Shown: in pieces, positions 24,273 through 31,935 of the stretch
Position numbering within the stretch: the first letter of the stretch is position 1
Layout of the letters: every line of letters starts with the position of its first letter
Assembly (NCBI RefSeq): GCF_002127655.1
Contig: NZ_NEHB01000041.1
Location: forward strand, 1 to 45,727
DNA: 45,727 nt
Direction: 5' to 3'
Source of the DNA: Janthinobacterium sp. GW456P
GTDB taxonomy: Bacteria > Pseudomonadota > Gammaproteobacteria > Burkholderiales > Burkholderiaceae_D
Position numbers and translations under genes: made by a program
The notes under the pieces: generated by a model
The model's input: the letters and a program-made list of their open reading frames with translations, nothing else
Database searches by the model: none
Told to the model about the DNA's origin: nothing

Positions 24273-26540
24273 GTGGCGGCGTCGAACGATCTCGCGCACT
24301 GGCGCGGCCAGGTCTTTGACCGCCTGCTGCAGGTGGTGCTGCTGCTTGGCATCGTCACAGCCATTCCCAGCGCGCTGCTGGCCGCGAGCGAAGCAATCTG
24401 GTCCATCGTCGTCCTCGACTTGCTGGCCATCGGCTGGATCGGGGTCATCTGGCACCTGCGCGCCATGCCCTACCGCTGGCGCGTGTGGCAATTCCTCATC
24501 GTCGCCTATCTGGTGGGCGTGGGCCTGCTGCTGAAAATCGGTCCCGTCAGCCAGATCTACATGATGCTCATGCCCGTGCTGGCGGCACTGCTGCTGGGCA
24601 TGCGGCCAGCCTTGTCCACCCTGGTCCTGACCACGCTGACCATCTTTTTCCTCGGCCTGCATCCCGACGTCGCCCTGCGCCTGCCGGGCACGCCCGACTC
24701 TCCCGTGCTGCGCGCGCTGATCGTGGCCCTGAACTTCCTGTTTATCGCCGCCGTGCTGACCCTGTCCTGCGCCTTCCTGCTGCGCCACCTCGAGCGCAGC
24801 AGCCAGGCCCTGTCGCAGCTGAACGCCGAGCTGCGCCTGACCGCCACGGCGCTGGCCCGTCTGAACGACATGGTGATGATCGCCGAAGTGCAGGACGGCC
24901 CGCCCGGCCCCGGCGCGGGGACGGTATCGGCCACGCGTATCATCTTCGTCAACGACGCCTTCGAGCGCAGCAGCGGCTATGCGCGCGCCGAGGTGCTGGG
25001 ACGCAGCCTGCTGTTCCAGCAAGGCCCGGCCACCGATGCCGACGAACTGGCGCGCATCGCCGCCGCCATGGCCCGCGCCCAGCCGGCCAGGGCGGAATTG
25101 CTGAACTACAACAAGGCGGGCAAGGCGTACTGGGTCGAGGCGGAACTGGTGCCCTTCACGGATGCGGACGGCAAGCAGACGCACTGGGTGGCCGTCGAGC
25201 GCGAAATCGACGAGCGCAAGCAATCGGAAGCGGACATCCACCGCCTGGCCTTCTACGACGTGCTGACGGGCTTGCCCAACCGTCGCCTGCTGATGGACCG
25301 CATCGGCCACCTGCTGGCCGCCGCGCCGCGCGAGCAGACCATCAGCGCGCTGATGTTCATCGACCTCGACCACTTCAAGCACATCAACGATGCACGCGGC
25401 CACGCCACGGGCGACGCGCTGCTGCGCCTGGCGGGCGAACGGCTGGCGCAGCTGATGCGCAAGGCCGACACGGTGGCGCGCATCGGCGGCGACGAATTCG
25501 TCGTGCTGCTGGCGCACCTGGCCGATGACCTGGACAGCGCCGCCCGCGCGGCGGCCCAGGTGGCCGAGAAAATCCGCGCCGCCATCGCGCGCGACTTCGA
25601 GATCGGCGCACAGTCCTATCATTGCAGCGCCAGCATCGGCGTGACCCTGCTGCCGAAAGCAGGCCAGCAGGCGCACGACCTGCTGCGCGAAGCGGACATC
25701 GCCATGTACCGCGCCAAGGCGGAAGGACGCAACGGCATCGCCTTCTTTGAAGCGGCCATGCAGGCGGGCGTGGAGCGCCGCCTGACCCTGGAACGGGCGC
25801 TGGCGCGCGCCCTCGACCTGGGGCAATTGCGCATGCACGTACAGCCGCAGGTCGAGCGCCACGGCCGGGTGACGGGCGCCGAATTGCTGATGCGCTGGCC
25901 GCAGGCGGACGGCAGCCATATCGCGCCCGGCATCTTCATCCCGATCGCCGAGGAATCTGGGCTGATCGTCAAGCTCGGGCACTGGGCCCTGCGCGAAGCG
26001 TGCCGCGCCGCCAGGGTGCTGGCGCAAGCTGGCCGGCCCGTCCCCCTGTCCGTCAACGTCAGTCCGGCCCAGTTCCGCCAGCCCGATTTTGCTTCCCGCG
26101 TGCAGGCGGCGCTGGCCGAACACGGCACGCCGGCCGGCGCCCTGATCCTGGAATTGACGGAAGGCTTGCTGATCGACCAGCGCGAGGCCTCGCTGGCGCG
26201 CATGCGAGAACTGGCGGACCTGGGCATCCGCTTTTCCATCGACGATTTCGGCACCGGTTACTCCAGCCTCGCCTACCTGACCTCGATGCCGCTGTACGAA
26301 CTGAAAATCGACAAGCGCTTCATCGACGACACGCCGCGCGATGCGCGCGACACGGCCATCGTGCAAGCGATCCTGGCCATGGCGCGCCACCTGGGCTTGC
26401 GCGTCGTGGCCGAGGGCGTCGAAACGCAGGAGCAGGCCGACTTCCTGATCGCCCACGATTGCGACGGCTTGCAGGGCTACCTGTATGCACAAGCGATGCC
26501 GCTCGATGACTTTCTCGTCTGGCTGGCCGAACGGCGTTAG
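24273..26540 (+). CDS. Membrane PAS-GGDEF-EAL protein (c-di-GMP turnover)
   Basis: A 755-residue regulator with about five to six membrane helices (15-175), a PAS domain (about 190-310), GGDEF (325-490) and EAL (500-750). GGDEF 405-409 is intact and preceded by the I-site RKAD (396-399). In the EAL domain the signature reads ELL (537-539) and keeps the metal-binding Glu; other catalytic residues are present: SVNVSPAQF, LELTEG, IDDFGTGYSSL, KIDKRFI and AEGVETQEQ. It may therefore both make and degrade c-di-GMP, with direction set by the PAS input. Start is GTG with AGAAAGGA upstream. Monocistronic. Confidence 0.92.
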   Translation: MAASNDLAHWRGQVFDRLLQVVLLLGIVTAIPSALLAASEAIWSIVVLDLLAIGWIGVIWHLRAMPYRWRVWQFLIVAYLVGVGLLLKIGPVSQIYMMLMPVLAALLLGMRPALSTLVLTTLTIFFLGLHPDVALRLPGTPDSPVLRALIVALNFLFIAAVLTLSCAFLLRHLERSSQALSQLNAELRLTATALARLNDMVMIAEVQDGPPGPGAGTVSATRIIFVNDAFERSSGYARAEVLGRSLLFQQGPATDADELARIAAAMARAQPARAELLNYNKAGKAYWVEAELVPFTDADGKQTHWVAVEREIDERKQSEADIHRLAFYDVLTGLPNRRLLMDRIGHLLAAAPREQTISALMFIDLDHFKHINDARGHATGDALLRLAGERLAQLMRKADTVARIGGDEFVVLLAHLADDLDSAARAAAQVAEKIRAAIARDFEIGAQSYHCSASIGVTLLPKAGQQAHDLLREADIAMYRAKAEGRNGIAFFEAAMQAGVERRLTLERALARALDLGQLRMHVQPQVERHGRVTGAELLMRWPQADGSHIAPGIFIPIAEESGLIVKLGHWALREACRAARVLAQAGRPVPLSVNVSPAQFRQPDFASRVQAALAEHGTPAGALILELTEGLLIDQREASLARMRELADLGIRFSIDDFGTGYSSLAYLTSMPLYELKIDKRFIDDTPRDARDTAIVQAILAMARHLGLRVVAEGVETQEQADFLIAHDCDGLQGYLYAQAMPLDDFLVWLAERR

Positions 26541-26633
26541 CTTTACGGCATTTCCTGCACGAAACTCCTCCGCTAGAATACCGGCCTCATAGCCTGTACC
26601 TTCACTATCCCCCTTTTATTAAAGCGATCCCCG

Positions 26634-29024
26634 ATGCGTCTGGTTCTTCCCCTGCTGCCGCTCCTGCTGCTATCTCTGCTGCCCGCCGCACATGCGGCTC
26701 CTTCCACCACCACCGCGCCCACGCCGATCACGCTGGACCAGGCCATGGCCGATCCCGACTGGATCGGCACGCCCGTCGAAGCGGCATGGTGGGGCTGGAA
26801 CGGCCAGCTCTACTACAAGCAAAAACGCCTCGGCTCGCCCCTGCGCGACACGTATCAATTGCCAGGCGCGAACGCCAAACTCAATAGCGGCAAGAAGGTC
26901 GACGATGCGCAGTTGGCGAATCTCGATGGCCAGCAGATGATCGTCAACCGGGCCGGCACGCGCGCCATCCTGCTGCGCAACGGCGACTTGTTCGAGCGCG
27001 ACCTGAAAAGCGGCGCCCTGGTCCAGATCACGCGCGGCGTCTCTGCCATCAGCGACCCGCAATACTCCGCCGACGGCGGCGCCGTGCAATACCGCAGCGG
27101 CACGGACTGGTTCAGCTGGAGCCGCGCAGAGCGCCTGAGCGCCCCCGTCGCCCTGTTGCGCGCGGCCAAGGACCCGGACGCCAAGCCGGAAGCGGACGCC
27201 CTGCGCGAACTGCAGCTACGCCTGATCGTCAACCTGGCGCGCCAGAAGGAAGACCGCGACGCGAGCCGCGAACGCCGCCACGAAGAGCGCCGCCTGGACG
27301 CCACGCGCGCGCCGGAACCGATCTACCTGGGCGACAAAGTGACGATTTCCGGCAGCGCCCTGTCGCCGGACGGCCGCTGGCTGCTGTTCGTCACGCAGGA
27401 CAAGGCCGCCGAAAAAGGCAAGCTGGGCAAACTGGCCCGCTACGTGACGGAAACGGGCTACCCGGAAGCGGATGACGAGCGCACGCGCGTGGGCCGCAAC
27501 ATGCCGATCGCGCAAAGCCTGAAACTGGCCGATCTGCGCACGGGGTCGGTGCGCGAGATCGGTTTCGACAGCCTGCCCGGCATCGCCACCGATCCGCTGG
27601 CAGCCTTGCGCGCCGAGCAGAAGCTGCCGCCGCTGAAAGGCAACCGCCCCGTGCGCATCGACGCCCAGCGCGACGGCATCGCCTGGACCGATGACGGTTC
27701 CAAAGCGGCCGTGCGCGTGCGCGCCATCGACAACAAGGACGGCTGGCTCGCCACCGTCGACCTGGCCAATGGCACGCTGGTGCCCGCGCATCGCATCAGC
27801 GACACGGCCTGGGTCAACCGCCGCGCCGAGGAATTCGGCTGGCTGCCCGACAACGCCACCCTGTGGTATCTGTCCGAGGAAAGCGGCTACGCCCACCTGT
27901 ACACGAAAGCGGGCGCCGCGCCCGCGCGCGCATTGACCAGCGGCCAGTGGGAAGTGAGCGCCGTCGAATGGAGCCGCGACGGAAGGAATGCCTATTTTAT
28001 GTGCAACCGTCAGGCGCCAGGCACGTACGAGGTGTGCGCCACGACGGCGAAAGATGGCGGCGCGCGCGAAGTCACCAGTTTGAAAGGCGTGGAAAACTTC
28101 GGCCTGTCGCCCGACGGCGGCAAGCTGCTGCTGCGCTATTCGACCAGCTATATGCCGGCCCAGCTGGCGACCGTTTCTGTCTCTGGCGGGAAGGCGACCA
28201 TCCTCACCGATACGCGCAGCGAGGCCTTCAAGGCGCGCAGCTGGGTCATGCCGGAACTGGTGCAAGTGCCGTCCACGCATGGCGCGGCGCCCATCTGGGC
28301 CAAGCTGTACCGCCCGGCCCAGCTGGAAGCGGGCAAGCGCTACCCGATCGTCATGTTTGCGCACGGCGCCGGCTACCTGCAAAACGTCACCGAACGCTAT
28401 CCCGTCTACTTCCGCGAGCAGATGTTCCACAACCTGCTGGTGGAGCAAGGCTATATCGTGCTCGACGTCGACTACCGCGCCTCGCTCGGCTACGGCAGCG
28501 CGTGGCGCACGGCCATCTACCGCCAGATGGGCCACCCGGAACTGGAAGATTTCATCGATGGCGCCAAGTGGCTGGCAGCCCAGCACCAGGGCGACATCCA
28601 GAATGTGGGCATCTATGGCGGCAGTTATGGCGGCTTCATGAGCCTGATGGCCCTGATGCGCGCGCCGGACGTCTTCAAGTCGGGCGCCGCGCTGCGTCCC
28701 GTGACGGACTGGACGACTTATAACCACGAGTACACGGCCAATATCCTGAACACGCCGGACGTCGATCCGCAGGCGTATAAAATCTCGTCGCCCATCGAAT
28801 ACGCGGACAAGCTGACAGGCAACCTCCTGATCGCCCACGGCATGATCGACGACAACGTGTTTTACCAGGATTCCGTGCGCCTGTCGCAGCGCTTGATCGA
28901 GCTCAAAAAGGATAACTGGGAAATGGCCAGCTACCCGATGGAGCGCCACGGCTTCGTGCAGCCGGAAGCGTGGTATGACGAGTACCGCCGCATTTTCCAA
29001 CTATTCCAGCGCACGCTGAAGTAA
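26634..29024 (+). CDS. S9 family prolyl oligopeptidase-like exported peptidase
   Basis: A 796-residue peptidase with a signal peptide (residues 1-21, ending AHAAP), a beta-propeller region (about 60-530) and a C-terminal alpha/beta hydrolase. The catalytic triad can be placed: Ser664 in GGSYGGF, Asp739/740 in GMIDDNVFYQD, His772 in ERHGF, in DPP-IV/acylaminoacyl-peptidase order. It should trim peptides in the periplasm or outside the cell; specificity is not readable. Flanked by a REP-like repeat downstream. Confidence 0.93.
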   Translation: MRLVLPLLPLLLLSLLPAAHAAPSTTTAPTPITLDQAMADPDWIGTPVEAAWWGWNGQLYYKQKRLGSPLRDTYQLPGANAKLNSGKKVDDAQLANLDGQQMIVNRAGTRAILLRNGDLFERDLKSGALVQITRGVSAISDPQYSADGGAVQYRSGTDWFSWSRAERLSAPVALLRAAKDPDAKPEADALRELQLRLIVNLARQKEDRDASRERRHEERRLDATRAPEPIYLGDKVTISGSALSPDGRWLLFVTQDKAAEKGKLGKLARYVTETGYPEADDERTRVGRNMPIAQSLKLADLRTGSVREIGFDSLPGIATDPLAALRAEQKLPPLKGNRPVRIDAQRDGIAWTDDGSKAAVRVRAIDNKDGWLATVDLANGTLVPAHRISDTAWVNRRAEEFGWLPDNATLWYLSEESGYAHLYTKAGAAPARALTSGQWEVSAVEWSRDGRNAYFMCNRQAPGTYEVCATTAKDGGAREVTSLKGVENFGLSPDGGKLLLRYSTSYMPAQLATVSVSGGKATILTDTRSEAFKARSWVMPELVQVPSTHGAAPIWAKLYRPAQLEAGKRYPIVMFAHGAGYLQNVTERYPVYFREQMFHNLLVEQGYIVLDVDYRASLGYGSAWRTAIYRQMGHPELEDFIDGAKWLAAQHQGDIQNVGIYGGSYGGFMSLMALMRAPDVFKSGAALRPVTDWTTYNHEYTANILNTPDVDPQAYKISSPIEYADKLTGNLLIAHGMIDDNVFYQDSVRLSQRLIELKKDNWEMASYPMERHGFVQPEAWYDEYRRIFQLFQRTLK

Positions 29025-29054
29025 GGCCAATTCCCGTCGCATTTGGCGAAACCT

Positions 29055-29135
29055 GTCGGACGGCGCGGCGCTGCCGCTAATCCGACCTGTCCGCTCCGGC
29101 GTAGGTCGGATTAGCCCGCAATGGCGTAATCCGAC
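29055..29135. repeat. REP-like pair of inverted repeats (GTCGGA...TCCGAC)
   Basis: Two adjacent stem-loops: GTCGGA (29055-29060) with TCCGAC (29081-29086), and GTCGGATTA (29105-29113) with TAATCCGAC (29127-29135). The second is the GTCGGATTA...TAATCCGAC palindrome that recurs between genes in many Proteobacteria. Placed between two convergent genes; may act as a bidirectional terminator or mRNA stabiliser. Confidence 0.75.
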
Positions 29136-29154
29136 ACCTCCACACTCCCATCGC

Positions 29155-30150
29155 TCAGTCAAACGGCACCGGCCGCGGCGTCGTGTCGCTCGATGGCGGC
29201 AGGATCGGCAGCACGAGCTGCGGCTGCTTGCCCGTGAGGGTCTTCAGGAAGGCCACCAGTTTCGCGTTTTCATCGGGCGTGAAGGTGCGGCCCAGCTGCA
29301 GACGGCCCATCACGTCGACGGCCTGCGTCAGGGTGGCCGCCTCGCCATCGTGGAAGTACGGGTACGTCAATTCCACGTTGCGCAGGGTCGGCACCTTGAA
29401 GTTGAAGCGGTCGGCATCCTTGCCCGTCACGGCCGAGCGCCCTTGTGCCGTCATCGCCGTCTTGTACGGTTCCACCACACCCATCTTCTGGAAAGTATTG
29501 CCGCCCACGGCGGGGCCGTTATGGCAGGCGATGCAGCCGCTGGATTTGAACAGCTGATAGCCGGCCAGCTCGTCTTTCGTCAGGGCGCTTTTCTTGCCCA
29601 TCAGCCATTGATCGAAGCGCGAACCGGGCGTCACCAGCACTTCCTCGAAAGCGGCGATGGCGCGCGTGACTTGCTCGATGCTCAATTTATCCTGGCCAAA
29701 CACTTGCCTGAATTCCGCGCGGTAGGCGGGAATCGAGGCCAGCACATCGACGGCCAGTTCGTGCGTAAAAGCCATCTCGCCCGGATTGGCGATGGGGCCG
29801 CCCGCCTGCTCCTGCAAATCCTTGGCGCGGCCATCCCAGAATTGCGCCACGTTCATGCTGGAATTGAGCACCGTTGGTGAGTTGATGGGTCCGCGCTGCC
29901 AGTTATGGCCGATCGACGTCTTGATGTTATCCGTGCCGCCCATGCTCAGGTTATGGCAGCTATTGCAGGAAATAAATCCGGAACGCGACAGCCGCGGATC
30001 GAAAAACAGCTTCTTGCCCAGTTCGACCATGGCCGGGTTGGCGACTTTCGCAGCGACAATAGGCTGGATCGGCTCCTTGCTGGCGGCGTGCAGCGTGCAG
30101 CTGAAAGCGAGGCTGGCGATGAAGACAAAGGGGGAGAGGGTACGGTGCAT
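29155..30150 (-). CDS. Di-haem cytochrome c peroxidase
   Basis: A 331-residue periplasmic enzyme reducing hydrogen peroxide with electrons from cytochrome c. Signal peptide residues 1-22 (ending LHAAS). Two c-type haem sites: CNSCH (62-66, peroxidatic haem) and CIACH (206-210, electron-transferring haem), with family blocks LGKKLFFDPRLS, FWDGRA and YPYFHDG. MauG-like relatives share the layout. ATG follows AGGAG. An FNR/Anr-like box at 30249 lies about 100 bases upstream; such peroxidases are often FNR/Anr controlled. Confidence 0.93.
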   Translation of the reverse strand: MHRTLSPFVFIASLAFSCTLHAASKEPIQPIVAAKVANPAMVELGKKLFFDPRLSRSGFISCNSCHNLSMGGTDNIKTSIGHNWQRGPINSPTVLNSSMNVAQFWDGRAKDLQEQAGGPIANPGEMAFTHELAVDVLASIPAYRAEFRQVFGQDKLSIEQVTRAIAAFEEVLVTPGSRFDQWLMGKKSALTKDELAGYQLFKSSGCIACHNGPAVGGNTFQKMGVVEPYKTAMTAQGRSAVTGKDADRFNFKVPTLRNVELTYPYFHDGEAATLTQAVDVMGRLQLGRTFTPDENAKLVAFLKTLTGKQPQLVLPILPPSSDTTPRPVPFD

Positions 30151-30248
30151 AGTCTAACTCCTGGAAGCATTCCCGAATCGGCGGTGCACGCCGGCGCGGG
30201 AATGCAGCGCGGCGGCCCGGTCGCCACCCGACCATCGCTGATTGGATG

Positions 30249-30262
30249 TTGATTTATATTAA
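30249..30262. promoter_or_regulatory. FNR/Anr-like box near the cytochrome c peroxidase gene
   Basis: TTGATTTATATTAA matches TTGAT-N4-ATCAA with one mismatch. It shares the TTGATTTA half with the perfect box at 2540. It lies between divergent genes, 99 bases from the peroxidase ATG and 97 from the lipoprotein ATG, so it could serve either. Confidence 0.5.
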
Positions 30263-30358
30263 CTTTGACGGCTTGATAATGAAAATGACCGGCATCAAGG
30301 ATCGTCCAGCGCGCGAATCGCGCTTGCCATTTGGGCAAGCGTGGCACATGATGAAGGC

Positions 30359-30784
30359 ATGCACACATTGACCTACTCCGCCCTGCGCGCCGCGTGCGCC
30401 GCCATCCTGCTGCTGGCCACCAGTGCCTGCGGCAGCGCCCCCGCACAAGATGCGCCGCCCGCACCCGGCAATGCCGGCTTGCTGGCGCAAATCCAGGCGG
30501 AAGTGGGCGCCGCCGCCTGCGATTCCACCCAGCAATGCCAAACCATCGCCATCGGCGCCAAAGCCTGCGGCGGCCCCGAGCGCTATCTGGCCTGGTCCAG
30601 CAAGGACAATGACGGCAAGAAACTCAAGGCCTTGGCCCAGGCGCAAGCCGAAGCCAGCCGCAAGCAGCAGCAGGCGGACGGCATGATGTCGACCTGTTCC
30701 ATCGTCACGGATCCGGGCGCCACCTGCGAGGCGGGACGCTGCGTGCTGCAAAAGAGCGCCATGGGCGGCAGCTCGGCGCTGTAA
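30359..30784 (+). CDS. Small Cys-containing lipoprotein, function unknown
   Basis: A 141-residue lipoprotein: signal peptide and lipobox ATSAC with lipidated Cys near residue 24. The mature part has six further Cys in the pattern AACDSTQQCQ, ACGGPERYLAWS, STCSIVTDPGATCEAGRC, probably disulfide-bonded. The pattern recurs in uncharacterised proteobacterial lipoproteins. Start at 30359 has GAAGG immediately upstream; an in-frame GTG at 30341 is less likely. Divergent from the peroxidase. Confidence 0.75.
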   Translation: MHTLTYSALRAACAAILLLATSACGSAPAQDAPPAPGNAGLLAQIQAEVGAAACDSTQQCQTIAIGAKACGGPERYLAWSSKDNDGKKLKALAQAQAEASRKQQQADGMMSTCSIVTDPGATCEAGRCVLQKSAMGGSSAL

Positions 30785-30809
30785 AAAAAAGCCGCTGGAT
30801 CAGCGGCTT
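30783..30809 (-). terminator. Terminator of the 256-residue periplasmic protein gene
   Basis: AAGCCGCTG-gat-CAGCGGCTT, nine-base arms; on the minus strand followed by eight T. It sits between convergent genes, 18 bases from the minus-strand stop and immediately after the lipoprotein stop. Confidence 0.9.
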
Positions 30810-30827
30810 GCGTGATGCGGCACCAAG

Positions 30828-31598
30828 TCAGGACTGCAGCTGCAAGGTCTTGACGATCTTGCTTTCCACCTTCTCGCCAGCACCCGAGGTGGCATTCCTG
30901 CTTTCCTTGCGCAGCAACAATAAATGGTCGCCGCTGACGCCATACTGGCGCGTCTCGTCCGTTTTTTGCGTAAAGCTGACGACGACAAAGGCGCGCCCGC
31001 TCACATCGAAGTGGAAATGGCTGGCCAGCGGCGTACCGTCGGCGGCGATCCACACCTCGATCCCGCCGTCGAACTTCTTCACATACTTGCGGTCTTTCTC
31101 AGGCACCTTGTCGAGCGACAAGGTAAAGCTGAGCAGGCGCGCCGGCTTGCCCTTGTAGCTATCGATCTTCTCGCCGCTGAACACGGCTTCCTCGATCTCG
31201 CGCGACAGGGCATCGGCGGCCGACACCATGGAACGCAATTCCGCCGCCTTCATTTCCCCCAGCGCAAAACCGGTCGGCGTCTTCGTCTTCGGATCCTTCA
31301 CCTTGGCGCGCTGTTCGGCCTCCACTTTCCCCAGCAAATCCTTGCCGTAAAGCACCTGCAAGCCCGCCGGCCCGCCCTCGACGGCCACCGTGGCCTGGCC
31401 GCTATCTTCTTCCGCCTCCTTGCCCTCGCCCTCGCGACGCCAGGTCTTCGATTCGACCAGCGCCTTCACGGGCGTGTGCCCCTGCAGCCGCGCCAGCGCA
31501 GCATTCAGGTCGGCCAGGCCATCGGCCCGCGCCGCACCGCAAAACAAACTGAACAAGCCCGCAGCCGCCAGGCCCTGCACTCGTATACCTCGCTGCAT
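30828..31598 (-). CDS. Uncharacterised exported protein
   Basis: A 256-residue protein with a signal peptide (residues 1-25, ending GAARADG). No family recognised. The mature chain is highly charged, with Glu/Lys-rich stretches (EGEGKEAEEDSG; VKDPKTKTP) and a beta-rich C-terminal half (GGIEVWIAADGTPLASHFHF, SGRAFVVVSF), reminiscent of periplasmic or outer-membrane-associated lipid- or sugar-binding folds but not assignable. The ATG at 31598 is preferred because AAGGGA is seven bases upstream; a GTG at 31604 is in frame. Ends at a strong terminator. Confidence 0.75.
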   Translation of the reverse strand: MQRGIRVQGLAAAGLFSLFCGAARADGLADLNAALARLQGHTPVKALVESKTWRREGEGKEAEEDSGQATVAVEGGPAGLQVLYGKDLLGKVEAEQRAKVKDPKTKTPTGFALGEMKAAELRSMVSAADALSREIEEAVFSGEKIDSYKGKPARLLSFTLSLDKVPEKDRKYVKKFDGGIEVWIAADGTPLASHFHFDVSGRAFVVVSFTQKTDETRQYGVSGDHLLLLRKESRNATSGAGEKVESKIVKTLQLQS

Positions 31599-31717
31599 CG
31601 CCACATCCCTTCACATCATACAAGGATGCCAAAACACCATGTTTTGACCATCTGTTGCATTTGAACACAGCTAGCTCTGGTCAGGTGGAAAGTCTTTCTG
31701 CTATAATTCGCCGCCTT

Positions 31718-31793
31718 GGCCTGGTAGCTCAGTCGGTAGAGCAGAGGATTGAAAATCCTTGTGTCGGTGGTTCGATTCCGCCCCGGGCCACCA
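31718..31793 (+). tRNA. tRNA-Phe (GAA), copy 2
   Basis: Identical over 76 bases to the copy at 20284, including CCA. Identity extends a few bases to each side (TATAATTCGCC upstream with one difference, AAGAATTC downstream). -10 TATAAT at 31702-31707. Followed by its own terminator. Confidence 0.97.
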
Positions 31794-31817
31794 AGAATTC
31801 AGCAGTACATATCAAAA

Positions 31818-31842
31818 AGCCAACCTTCGGGTTGGCTTTTTT
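31818..31842 (+). terminator. Terminator of tRNA-Phe copy 2
   Basis: AGCCAACC-ttcg-GGTTGGCT followed by six T in total. Same architecture as the terminator of copy 1 (8-bp stem, TTCG loop) but a different stem sequence, so it is not part of the duplicated segment. Confidence 0.92.
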
Positions 31843-31935
31843 GCTTTCCCCACTCCCCCCGCACTACGTGCTGTAGCGTACAGATACATCGGCTCCACAG
31901 GCCTACCCTGCCCTCATACAACGGGGAGATATCGC

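Noticed and set aside
24183..26492. Long minus-strand open frame opposite the GGDEF/EAL gene
   Set aside because: His/Gln/Arg-rich antisense artefact; the plus strand carries intact catalytic motifs.
27216..29000. Long minus-strand open frame opposite the S9 peptidase gene
   Set aside because: Same high-GC antisense effect; the triad of the peptidase is on the plus strand.
20284..31793. Genomic island bounded by tRNA-Phe att sites
   Set aside because: Both copies are complete functional tRNAs with own promoters and terminators, no integrase is present, and most enclosed genes are of normal composition and function.
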